A stretch of DNA of 38,376 nucleotides from Shewanella surugensis (lineage in GTDB: Bacteria; Pseudomonadota; Gammaproteobacteria; Enterobacterales; Shewanellaceae): contig NZ_JAKIKS010000048.1 in the NCBI RefSeq assembly GCF_023284005.1, positions 1-38,376 on the forward strand, given 5' to 3'. Below, in pieces: positions 16,645-24,797 of the stretch. Position 1 is the first letter of the stretch, and every line of letters starts with the position of its first letter. The notes below the pieces were generated by a model. It was not told the origin of the DNA. It saw nothing but the letters and a program-made list of their open reading frames with translations, and searched no databases. A program made the position numbers and the translations under genes.

Positions 16645-18017
16645 GTTAACGCAGACTCAATAGAAGTGAATGAAGCGGTGCTATCATGCTTTGCATCTAA
16701 GACTTTAAACGGCGTCACAGGCGATGAGGGGGTGTCGAATTGCTGGAAGGCGATTTGCGTTTCAACCTGATAATGCTCAACGCCTGTAATTTCACGTAAT
16801 AAATACGAATTACGGTAAGCCGCCATGCCTAAATCCGGTGTCACAAATCCATGGGTATGTGCTTCTGCGTTCTGAACAAAAATACCCTTACCATCATGAT
16901 CAATACTGTAGTTACGATTCACATCGAAACGACCATGAGCATCCCATTTGATACGATGCGTGATCCCTTCAAGAAAATCCGGTGATCGGTATGCATAACC
17001 CGTTGACAATACCAGTCCTTGGGTCAAAAGCTGATAAGTTTTGTCTTGCTCTTCTTGATGAAATTGAAGCTTGATATGCTGATTACTCTCATCCATTTGA
17101 GCCGCAATTAAGTTAGCATTGGTGAGCATATTAACGTTCACCTCACCCGACAAGCGTTTAATATATAAAAGATCATAAATCTCATTAATTAAACAACTAT
17201 TAATGCCTTTATATAGATGCTTTTGATTCTTCATCAAATCATCACGATTCTTTGCGGGTAAATCATGAAAATAATCCACATATTCAGGCGAGGTCATTTC
17301 CAAGGTTAACTTTGAATACTCCAGCGGATAATAACGCGGCGCTCGGGTCACCCAATTTAACTGATAGCCAAAAGTATCAATATCTTGCAAAAGATCATAA
17401 AAAATCTCTGCTGCGCTTTGTCCGCTGCCTACAATGGTAATAGATTTTTGCTGTTGTAATCTAGCTTTATCATCCATATAAGTCGACGAGTGACTAGCTA
17501 CATGCATCACCCCATCACAAGAGTCAGGAATGAAAGGCACTGGTCCAGTGCCTAATACCAGTTTTTTGGTTTTATAACGTATGACTTCTTGCGTCTTGGT
17601 TTTATTCGCTTCAATCAAATAAAGTTGTTCACCTTCATCATAAGTCACTTTGTTTACACAAGTATTAAAACGCACATTCGACAATTCTTGTGTCGCCCAC
17701 TGGCAGTATTGATTATATTCTTGACGCATTAAGAAAAAACTTTCTTTAATGTAAAAAGAATACATACGTCCCTGTTTTTTAATATAATTTAAAAAACTCA
17801 GCGGATTGGTGGGATCCGCAAGTGTCACTAAATCAGCCATGAAAGGCGTTTGAAGGTGAGAACCTTCAATCATCATTCCAGGGTGCCAGTCAAAAGCTTC
17901 ATTTTTATCTAAAAATATCCCCGTTAAATCATCAATAGGCTCTGACAAACACGCTAAACCTAAATTAAACGGGCCTAAACCGATGGCGATAAAGTCATAA
18001 ATGGGGTCATGCATCAT
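16641..18017 (-). CDS. IucD-type diamine/amino-acid N-hydroxylase
   Basis: A 458-residue flavin- and NADPH-dependent N-monooxygenase of the IucD/PubA/RhbE family. The FAD motif GLGPFNLGLACL lies at about residues 13-24. The segment DLVTLADPTNPLSFLNYIK is typical of the family. The NADPH motif VGSGQSAAEIF lies at about residues 201-211, and LSTGY precedes the C-terminal part. It introduces the hydroxyl group on the terminal amine that becomes the hydroxamate. The neighbouring decarboxylase gene suggests the substrate is a diamine, such as cadaverine or putrescine, rather than an amino acid. Two ATGs open the frame; AAGGA sits 4 bases before the first. It starts 51 bases after the decarboxylase stop and overlaps the MFS gene by ATGA. 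Confidence 0.92.
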   Translation of the reverse strand: MMHDPIYDFIAIGLGPFNLGLACLSEPIDDLTGIFLDKNEAFDWHPGMMIEGSHLQTPFMADLVTLADPTNPLSFLNYIKKQGRMYSFYIKESFFLMRQEYNQYCQWATQELSNVRFNTCVNKVTYDEGEQLYLIEANKTKTQEVIRYKTKKLVLGTGPVPFIPDSCDGVMHVASHSSTYMDDKARLQQQKSITIVGSGQSAAEIFYDLLQDIDTFGYQLNWVTRAPRYYPLEYSKLTLEMTSPEYVDYFHDLPAKNRDDLMKNQKHLYKGINSCLINEIYDLLYIKRLSGEVNVNMLTNANLIAAQMDESNQHIKLQFHQEEQDKTYQLLTQGLVLSTGYAYRSPDFLEGITHRIKWDAHGRFDVNRNYSIDHDGKGIFVQNAEAHTHGFVTPDLGMAAYRNSYLLREITGVEHYQVETQIAFQQFDTPSSPVTPFKVLDAKHDSTASFTSIESALT

Positions 18018-18067
18018 ATTGTCCTTGAATACTATTTTTTATTTGGCACTGAAAAGAAAAAATAAGC

Positions 18068-19612
18068 TTATGCTTGTAGCTGTAAATTAAAAAAGTGACG
18101 GCCATGTTCTTTAATTAAATTCAAAACGTCTTCTAGATCTGAAAATTCAGTACTGGGATTTAATAAAGTAAACTTTAAATAACGTCGACCTTTCACTTGA
18201 GTACTGGCAACAACAGCCTCTCCAGAACGGAATATGGCTTTACGAATATGTTCATTGGCCTTATCAATTTGTTCTGCCGATACGTCATTTTCAGGAACAA
18301 ATCGAAACACTAACGTACTAATTTCAGGCTTATGTATGACTTCAATATTCTTATCGGCTTGGTATAACACATAGGCTTGCTGAGCCAAGTCCATGACTTG
18401 CTCGAAAATTGCCCCGATTTTATTCGGCCCCATAATGCGCATCGTCAACCACAGTTTCAACGAATCGAAACGGCGAGTGGTTTGAATACTTTTATTGACT
18501 AAATTCGGCGTACCTTCTAATTGCTGACTGAGCGGATTCAAGTATTCAGCATGGTGGGTCACAACCGATAAATTTGATTTATCCTTAACAAAAAAGGCTC
18601 CACAACTGACAGGTTGAAAGAAAGATTTATGGAAATCGACCGTAACCGAGTCCGCTCTTTCAATCCCATTCAATAAATGTCCATAATTTTCCGTAACGAG
18701 TAAACCACAACCATAAGCCGCATCCGCATGCATCCATAAGCCATACTTTTCACATAAATCGGCAATTTGATTAATAGGATCAATACTGCCAAAGTCAGTC
18801 GTCCCTGTCGTCGCTACCACAGCAATAGGGATAAGGCCTTGCTTTAAGGTATCGATAATACGACGATCTAATACTACCGTGTCCATTTTAAATTTATGAT
18901 CCACAGGCACAGAAATAACCGCATCATAGCCCAAGCCTAGAATAGCAGCCGATTTTTGAACGCTGAAATGACTACTTTCAGAAGTGAAAATTCTAAATTT
19001 ATTCGCATCACAGGGTAAACCCCGCTCCTTTATTTCATAGCCAGGCTCTCTTACCATACAAAAAGCATCTCGAGCTAATAACATCGCCATCAAATTTGAT
19101 TGTGTGCCACCACTGGTGAAAATACCATCGCCATTGGCACCAAAGCCAATGCGTTTGGCCGTCCAATCTAACAACGTTTGCTCAATTAAGGTGCCACCTG
19201 CACTTTGATCCCATGTATCAAGAGAAGAGTTAATCGAAGATATAATTAACTCCGCTAATATCGCTGGATAAACAACTGGGCAATTTAAATGCGCAATGTA
19301 TTTAGGATGATTAAAGTAAACAGCATCTTTTAAATAAACGTTTTCCAGCTCTTTTAACGCATCCGGTATATTTTCAAAAGGCGAGTCTAAATTGATATGT
19401 TCAAATTTTGGAATTAATTCATGAGGTAAAATTCCAGTAAAAGGAGCATCGAGATGAGTCAGTTGCTTTTTAATCACCGCTAACCCTTGCAATATCCCTT
19501 GCTCATATTCTGCTAAGTTATCACTATTAAAAATATACTGACGATTATCTTCGTGATTAATGACTGCCGACTGTACATTAAAAGCAGCGGATGTTTCAGT
19601 ATTGCTCATCAT
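18068..19612 (-). CDS. PLP-dependent amino-acid decarboxylase (group II; lysine/ornithine/diaminobutyrate type)
   Basis: A group II pyridoxal-phosphate decarboxylase of about 514 residues. TSGGTQSNLMAML binds the cofactor phosphate, HADAAYG holds the aspartate that pairs with the pyridine ring, and DFHKSFFQP carries the Schiff-base lysine. Family members supply siderophore diamines: cadaverine (DesA, bisucaberin loci), or diaminopropane from 2,4-diaminobutyrate (rhizobactin 1021). No diaminobutyrate aminotransferase gene is nearby, so lysine or ornithine is favoured as substrate; this is an inference. The frame extends to 19633, but the ATG at 19612 has AAGGG about 8 bases upstream, inside the longer frame, so I prefer it. 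It is the first gene of the operon behind a Fur-covered promoter. Confidence 0.9.
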   Translation of the reverse strand: MMSNTETSAAFNVQSAVINHEDNRQYIFNSDNLAEYEQGILQGLAVIKKQLTHLDAPFTGILPHELIPKFEHINLDSPFENIPDALKELENVYLKDAVYFNHPKYIAHLNCPVVYPAILAELIISSINSSLDTWDQSAGGTLIEQTLLDWTAKRIGFGANGDGIFTSGGTQSNLMAMLLARDAFCMVREPGYEIKERGLPCDANKFRIFTSESSHFSVQKSAAILGLGYDAVISVPVDHKFKMDTVVLDRRIIDTLKQGLIPIAVVATTGTTDFGSIDPINQIADLCEKYGLWMHADAAYGCGLLVTENYGHLLNGIERADSVTVDFHKSFFQPVSCGAFFVKDKSNLSVVTHHAEYLNPLSQQLEGTPNLVNKSIQTTRRFDSLKLWLTMRIMGPNKIGAIFEQVMDLAQQAYVLYQADKNIEVIHKPEISTLVFRFVPENDVSAEQIDKANEHIRKAIFRSGEAVVASTQVKGRRYLKFTLLNPSTEFSDLEDVLNLIKEHGRHFFNLQLQA

Positions 19613-19782
19613 TATTTTACCCTTGAACGACATTAAAAAAATCAGATTGAAATAAAAACCCTTATTACTTGATCAAATTAAATACACTAGCCTTCACCCT
19701 TACATCTGTAAAAACATGCTGTAACGCTTAACCAAGGTTTCCTCACCTTACTCACCTTTAGTCTAAGACTCCGGTAAAGCGA

Positions 19783-19811
19783 ACTATATTGATAATTATT
19801 ATCATTTGCAA
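19783..19811 (-). promoter_or_regulatory. Sigma70 promoter with perfect Fur box in its spacer (hydroxamate operon)
   Basis: On the minus strand, TTGCAA (19806-19811) and TATAGT (19783-19788) are exactly 17 bases apart. The spacer holds TGATAATTATTATCA (19790-19804), a perfect match to the 7-1-7 Fur consensus. The promoter lies about 170 bases before the decarboxylase ATG and should drive the biosynthetic operon when iron is scarce. Confidence 0.9.
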
Positions 19812-20154
19812 TAGCATTTAAATAAAATATAACAATTTATCCTAAATTTCACTACATAAACAAATAAAATACGTTTACTGTTGAAATGCCAATGGTAAAA
19901 AAATAAGGAGGGAGGCATATTCTAATAATTATTAAGATTTATTTAAAAACAGAAAGTTAGTCATTGGCTAGGTAATTAATATCAACTTAACGATTAAGAA
20001 TACACAACCATTTGGTGAAGGTAACAATGTAGAGATGACAGAAATCAATCCAAGATGAGGTAACCATGAAGAAACATCTAAAAAAATGTTAGTCTACAGT
20101 TGACACAATTCAAAGAAAAAAGGGGAATGGAAAAATACGTAAATGGAGGAGTGA

Positions 20155-20182
20155 AAGTGTGCTGAATAACTTCAACACACTT
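20155..20182 (-). terminator. Long hairpin after pvsE, possible terminator
   Basis: A 12-bp stem with a 4-base loop: AAGTGTGCTGAA (20155-20166) against TTCAACACACTT (20171-20182). On the minus strand the single non-Watson-Crick position becomes a U-G pair, so the RNA stem is continuous in that direction, which fits a role at the end of the pvs transcript. It is followed by only three T residues, so efficient intrinsic termination is uncertain. Confidence 0.5.
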
Positions 20183-20254
20183 AATAAATATCTGTCCAAA
20201 CTTATTTCATAACGCCAATGATAAAGACCTAGATCACAGCCATAAATACCATCA

Positions 20255-21568
20255 TTAATCGATAAAATGCATCACTGGTGCGGCATGCATTAAAAAGTGT
20301 TGATGTGAAATATTCCATGCATACGCCCCTGCTTGAGTAAACACCACATAATCGCCAATCTGCACTGTTTCTATATTTACCTGCCTAGCCAATACATCTT
20401 TTGGTGTACATAACTGGCCGACAACAATCGCTTTTTGCCTTATTAATCCGCTATTGATGTTCAGCTCATTGCCACTTTGCAGCATCTCCCTTTGCTTCAC
20501 ATAAAAAGGATGATTGTGGTTCTGCGCCGCAGGGGTACGAAAATGGTGCGTGCCACCGTGACCAATCACAAACCACTCTCCATGACTCTGTTTAATATCG
20601 AGCACTTCCATGACATAAAAACCAGCGTTAGCCGTGACGAACCGCCCACATTCAAAACGCACTGTCACCGCTTGCATGTTTTCTCGCTGAATTAACTGAC
20701 CGAGATCGTCACAGAAACCTGTCCAATCAAATAACTGCGCAGGATTAGCATAATCAATACCAATTCCCCCACCCACATTGAGTAACTTAACGTCTAGAGA
20801 AAACTGCTCTTGCCAACGTTTAAAGGTGGTAAAATACAGTTCCATCAACGCCAAATGGCGAGCCTTATCCAATTGATGAGACATCAAATGAAAATGAAAT
20901 CCCAATAATTCAATTTGCGGAAAATCTCGTAAAATAGATAAGGCCGCGGGTAAATCTTCTCTATCGATCCCAAAAGGCGTTGGTTTGCCGCCCATCGTGA
21001 GACGCGTGCCCTCTATACCTTCAAGGGAAATATTCATTCTCAGTAAAATACGGCAATTAGCCTGTTTTTGTTGACACAATAAACCGATCCGCTTTAATTC
21101 TGTTAGGCTCTCTACATGAATAGCTTCAATATTTAAATCGATGGCTTGAGCCAATTCTGACACCAATTTACCTGGGCCACCAAAGATAATCGGCACGTCA
21201 CTCTGACATTGATGCAGCCAATTAAGCTCACCACCCGAAGCGGATTCAAAACCGTGTACAATAGGCGCTAATGTCGCCAGTATATTCTCTTCAGGATTGG
21301 CTTTAGCCGCATAATAAAATTCACAATTATCCGGTAATGCCGCCACTATCGATTGAGCATGCTGTGCCAATGCCGGCAAATCATAAATGTAAGCACACAA
21401 AGGCGTATCAATAGGCGATTTAGCCGCTAGTTGCGTGATCGCATTGTTTATTCTGCTACGTTGAACGGCAACATTATTAACCCATTCGTTTTCAACAGAG
21501 GGCTCAAAAGAGGAAGTCTCATCATGACTCGTTGGGGTATTTTTAGGCGGTGTTAATGTATTATTCAT
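20255..21568 (-). CDS. pvsE: PvsE-like PLP decarboxylase (alanine racemase-fold, diaminopimelate decarboxylase family)
   Basis: A 437-residue fold type III PLP enzyme. FYYAAKANP (about residues 85-93) carries the Schiff-base lysine. LLNVGGGIGIDY binds the cofactor phosphate, FECGRFVTANAG follows, and QIGDYVVFTQAGAYAWN near the C-terminus is the usual substrate-site block. Homologs PvsE, SbnH and AcsE decarboxylate the amino-acid part of a citryl intermediate during vibrioferrin, staphyloferrin B and achromobactin synthesis. It is the last gene of a five-gene set with the vibrioferrin order, 177 bases after pvsD. No strong ribosome site precedes the ATG. The hydrophilic first 35 residues vary in the family. 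Confidence 0.88.
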   Translation of the reverse strand: MNNTLTPPKNTPTSHDETSSFEPSVENEWVNNVAVQRSRINNAITQLAAKSPIDTPLCAYIYDLPALAQHAQSIVAALPDNCEFYYAAKANPEENILATLAPIVHGFESASGGELNWLHQCQSDVPIIFGGPGKLVSELAQAIDLNIEAIHVESLTELKRIGLLCQQKQANCRILLRMNISLEGIEGTRLTMGGKPTPFGIDREDLPAALSILRDFPQIELLGFHFHLMSHQLDKARHLALMELYFTTFKRWQEQFSLDVKLLNVGGGIGIDYANPAQLFDWTGFCDDLGQLIQRENMQAVTVRFECGRFVTANAGFYVMEVLDIKQSHGEWFVIGHGGTHHFRTPAAQNHNHPFYVKQREMLQSGNELNINSGLIRQKAIVVGQLCTPKDVLARQVNIETVQIGDYVVFTQAGAYAWNISHQHFLMHAAPVMHFID

Positions 21569-21666
21569 TATGAGTATTCACACAGAGAATTAACAGAAAA
21601 GTAAGCGGAATAACGACTAAATAAGCTTATTTGTCAGTCCGCTGCAATAGGAAATTGAGATCCATA

Positions 21667-21689
21667 AACCCAGCTCAAAAGAGCGGGTT
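21667..21689 (-). other. Hairpin in the pvsD-pvsE gap
   Basis: A stem of nine pairs with a single bulged base: AACCC (21667-21671) and GCTC (21673-21676) pair with GAGC (21681-21684) and GGGTT (21685-21689) across an AAAA loop. It lies in the 177-base gap between two genes of the same operon and has no T-run on the minus strand. It may modulate downstream expression or transcript stability. Confidence 0.45.
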
Positions 21690-21745
21690 CAATAGACCGA
21701 AATCAAGCGATCTATCTCAAAAAACTTAAATTATAAAAATCCATA

Positions 21746-23578
21746 TTATTCAATACTGGCCAAAGGATTCGTCAGCAAGGTATAGCCTGAATGTTTATCT
21801 GCTTGCTTTAATAAGCGGGTCGTCAAATTATTCTTCGATGGGATCGCTGCACCTTGTAAAAATGCCGTTAGCTCAGCTTGATCCCCTTCAATTAATTGCC
21901 ATTGAGCAATCGCCTTGCCTAGAATTTTCCAGAGCTTAGTCTCCAATTGCCGATCGGCATCAGCAAGATGAAAAATCGCTTCACTGACATTATTAATTAA
22001 GGTGCAATAAGCAATCCGATCCCAGCCTTGGGCTTGACTGTAATAAACCGATTGTTTGGCATCATCGGATAAGGTCAATTGTTCGGCAGGCCAATGCTTT
22101 TCGATGAGTTTGGTGCCTTCCAAGTCACGGAACCACACAAAAGAAGGCAACCCTTGAGTAAATCCAATCACAGTATTTTGTAAATGGGGCTCAAAGGCCA
22201 CGCCTTGTTTAAAGAAGTAATGCAGTACCCCGGGTAATAAGGCATCAAGATAAGCGGCGAACCATTTTGCCGCCATATGGCTATAATGGGTTTTTTGTTG
22301 CCTCGCTAATGCTTGCACCTGTCTGACGCAGCGACTCTCCCCTTGTTTATCCCATGCAAAAATGGCCCCCGCCATTTGTGGTTGATACCTTTCCAGTAAT
22401 GGAGCCGCGATCCCATCACGATATAAGATCCCAAAACACTCCTCCACATCCGTGCACGCTTGAGCCGCTTCACTGCTAGACATGTCTTCTGTCACCAAAC
22501 GGCTTAAATCTAACGTACTAGCACAAGGTTCAGCCATCAAGGCAAACTTAGGACAATGAAAATGCGCCTCAGCCTCAACTTGCTTTAATAAATGGGTTAA
22601 CTCGACCGCACTTTCGAGCTCATACCAAGCATTTTTACGCACACAGTTTGTCAAACGGACATGAATAGAAAATTTCATGAATTGATTGATTTCGGGTAAA
22701 TATGTCGTTCTCACCGATGAGGTGGGATACACTTTATTGCCCAAACAGCCAATGGGTTCCATTAAGCCTTGAGCAATAGCGCGCTTGATCAGCGGCTGCG
22801 CCATAATGGTATTCACCTCCCAAGGGTGGCACGGATATAAACAATCACTGCTAGGATTAATCTGATTAATCACCTGCAACGGCAGAGCATCACTGGAGTG
22901 TAATTGCTTAATAAAAGACGGAGAGACTCGAAACCAGAATAATGCAAAATTAGCTTGGATTTCAGGTGAGCATGCCAGCATATCATCAAAGCTCACCCCA
23001 TGGCGGCTCTTAGGGGCAGGATGCATTGCATGACCCCACACCAAACTCTGTTCAGAATCGATTAAACTGGTTTCGGCATGGATCAACTCACTATCATCTG
23101 GCAGACGCTGTAAAAAAGCTTGTGTTACATTAATACTGTTTTGAATTTGATCGAGTAATTCGTGATTCATCGGAGAGTCGAGCACTAAAGACAAATGCTC
23201 AAGCAAAAACTTCGCTAACACCATGGCATTAATCGGTTGCCAATGACGGCCCATTTGTTTGATGTAAGGCTGACTAATAAAACGCACTCGCCCTAATAAA
23301 CTCACCCGCTCAACAATCAACAATAACGTTATATTCGACTCAGGCAAATGCAAACGCATTTTGGGTTTATCAGAGAACATGCCTAAACTAAAAGCCAAAG
23401 GGGCATCGAGATGTTTATCATCAAAACAGACTTGCCCATGCGGTAATGCATACTCACGAATATAACAATTTAATAGACAAGTAATGGCATTGTTTTGCGC
23501 TAATTGTGTCTGCACTGCTAATGTATAAGGATCCGCAGTACTCTTTACGTTAGTTTCTGACTTCACAAACATCATCAT
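21746..23578 (-). CDS. pvsD: PvsD-like NIS siderophore synthetase
   Basis: A 610-residue IucA/IucC-family synthetase. The ATP motif HPAPKSRHGVSFDDM (about residues 182-196) is the classic H-P-x-x-K-x-R-x-G form. YPCHPWEVNTIM, YPTSSVRTTYLP and the lid segment FSIHVRLTNCVRKNAWYE follow, then the C-terminal EPHLQNTVIGF and WFRDLEGTKL of the FhuF-like domain. In vibrioferrin synthesis the PvsD homolog couples citrate to an amino acid before PvsE decarboxylates it. The gene overlaps pvsC by 29 bases when the first of three consecutive ATGs is counted, so translation is probably coupled. It is clearly distinct from the two synthetases of the hydroxamate locus. Confidence 0.9.
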   Translation of the reverse strand: MMMFVKSETNVKSTADPYTLAVQTQLAQNNAITCLLNCYIREYALPHGQVCFDDKHLDAPLAFSLGMFSDKPKMRLHLPESNITLLLIVERVSLLGRVRFISQPYIKQMGRHWQPINAMVLAKFLLEHLSLVLDSPMNHELLDQIQNSINVTQAFLQRLPDDSELIHAETSLIDSEQSLVWGHAMHPAPKSRHGVSFDDMLACSPEIQANFALFWFRVSPSFIKQLHSSDALPLQVINQINPSSDCLYPCHPWEVNTIMAQPLIKRAIAQGLMEPIGCLGNKVYPTSSVRTTYLPEINQFMKFSIHVRLTNCVRKNAWYELESAVELTHLLKQVEAEAHFHCPKFALMAEPCASTLDLSRLVTEDMSSSEAAQACTDVEECFGILYRDGIAAPLLERYQPQMAGAIFAWDKQGESRCVRQVQALARQQKTHYSHMAAKWFAAYLDALLPGVLHYFFKQGVAFEPHLQNTVIGFTQGLPSFVWFRDLEGTKLIEKHWPAEQLTLSDDAKQSVYYSQAQGWDRIAYCTLINNVSEAIFHLADADRQLETKLWKILGKAIAQWQLIEGDQAELTAFLQGAAIPSKNNLTTRLLKQADKHSGYTLLTNPLASIE

Positions 23579-24797
23579 TTAATCTCTGATTATTTTTTTT
23601 AAAGAAAACCGCTAAGAGCATCAGCCCCAACCCACAACTTATCGCCGCCAATAAGAAAGGCCATGCAAGTGATAACGCTTGACTGATAAGACTCGCGCTT
23701 AATCCAGCCAACACACCGGCCCATTTCCCCCAAGCATCAAATCGACCAAAACTGAGCCCCGCTTGCGCTTGATTCAAATTTTGACTCATCAATAAATGCA
23801 ATCCGCTATAACCTAAAACAATGCCGAAACCAAATATAACTCTCAATAAAATCAAAGCACTGCTGCTTGTTATCAAAAATTGCCCTAAACTAGCAACCCC
23901 TAACAAAGTCAGGCCTAATAGCGCTTGTTGTTTGGCCGTTATCGTGAGTTTTTTACATTGGAAGGCAAATAACAAATACACTAAATGAGGTAAGCTGTAA
24001 TAAAACCCCGTCAAGGGATCACTCGCGACACCTAAGCTTTCACTGTAAGGCAGAAAATAAGGGAAAGTGACCACCATAGAAAAGTTAAATAAAAACTGCA
24101 GCCCGAATACTGGATACAAGCTCAAAACAGGGCTGCTATTAAGCTGTGTTACCGATTTCAGACTGCTTTTACTACGATTATTTGTACTGTTTCCTATACG
24201 GTTATTGGCATTAGCGACTTGAGGGCTGGCCTGATTTTCTAACATCTTCTCAGCACGATCACTGGGTAAAAAGCAACAAATAATAAAAGCCGCAAGCGGT
24301 AATAGTGCCAGCGTACGATAAATCATCAACGGTTGGCTAACGTGGGTGAATATACCTAATATAATTGGCGCACTCACTAAGGCTAAACGCGCAGAGGATT
24401 GAGTTAAATTTAAACTGTTTGCTAATGCTTTTCCTTGGTATAAGCGGCTAAGGTATGCATTGGATGCCGCCAAGGTGCCGCCACTCACACCTTGTACAAT
24501 AAGCCCTAAGGCAAATAACCACAGTGAATCGGCAAAACCCGATAATAAAAAGCCACATATTAAGCCTAATTGTGCTCTTAATAAGGATTTCTTTTTACCA
24601 AAGCGATCGGCAAAACGCCCCCAAAAAGGCGCGGTTAATGCCGTGCATATTGTCGGGAGTATAAATAACACCCCCACTAAGCTACCCGATGCATCAACAC
24701 CTAAACTGGTTAACATTCGAGGTAAAAATAACGGCATACCCAGTGCGGTAAATGCCGTTAAAAAATGACAAAACAACACTACTACAATAATAGGCAT
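23550..24797 (-). CDS. pvsC: PvsC-like MFS siderophore exporter
   Basis: A 415-residue major facilitator with about twelve hydrophobic helices. It has a GRFADRFGKKKSLL loop between helices 2 and 3, the classic MFS G-x-x-x-D-R/K-x-G-R/K-K/R pattern. A polar Asn/Ser-rich central loop (about residues 187-220) separates the two halves. PvsC exports vibrioferrin in Vibrio, and the gene sits at the same place here, between the two synthetase genes. Its ATG overlaps the pvsB stop as TGATG (one base), so it is translationally coupled. Confidence 0.88.
   Translation of the reverse strand: MPIIVVVLFCHFLTAFTALGMPLFLPRMLTSLGVDASGSLVGVLFILPTICTALTAPFWGRFADRFGKKKSLLRAQLGLICGFLLSGFADSLWLFALGLIVQGVSGGTLAASNAYLSRLYQGKALANSLNLTQSSARLALVSAPIILGIFTHVSQPLMIYRTLALLPLAAFIICCFLPSDRAEKMLENQASPQVANANNRIGNSTNNRSKSSLKSVTQLNSSPVLSLYPVFGLQFLFNFSMVVTFPYFLPYSESLGVASDPLTGFYYSLPHLVYLLFAFQCKKLTITAKQQALLGLTLLGVASLGQFLITSSSALILLRVIFGFGIVLGYSGLHLLMSQNLNQAQAGLSFGRFDAWGKWAGVLAGLSASLISQALSLAWPFLLAAISCGLGLMLLAVFFKKNNQRLNDDVCEVRN

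Larger units (their letters stand above)
19613..20254. other. Intergenic region between the two siderophore loci
   Basis: About 640 bases with no gene I can support. It holds the Fur-regulated promoter of the hydroxamate operon (19783-19811), its leader of about 165 bases, and a long hairpin at 20155-20182 downstream of pvsE. The rest, 19830-20150, is A+T-rich; short open stretches there have neither ribosome sites nor recognisable content. A small RNA is possible but nothing in the sequence demonstrates one. Confidence 0.55.

Noticed and set aside
19930..20250. Possible RyhB-like small RNA between the two loci
   Set aside because: I looked for the conserved RyhB core and for a promoter plus T-run terminator arrangement and found neither.
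24460..24768. Open frame on the plus strand, 102 codons
   Set aside because: It is antisense to the pvsC-like gene; its Pro/Asn/Lys-rich translation mirrors the MFS helices and is not a plausible protein.
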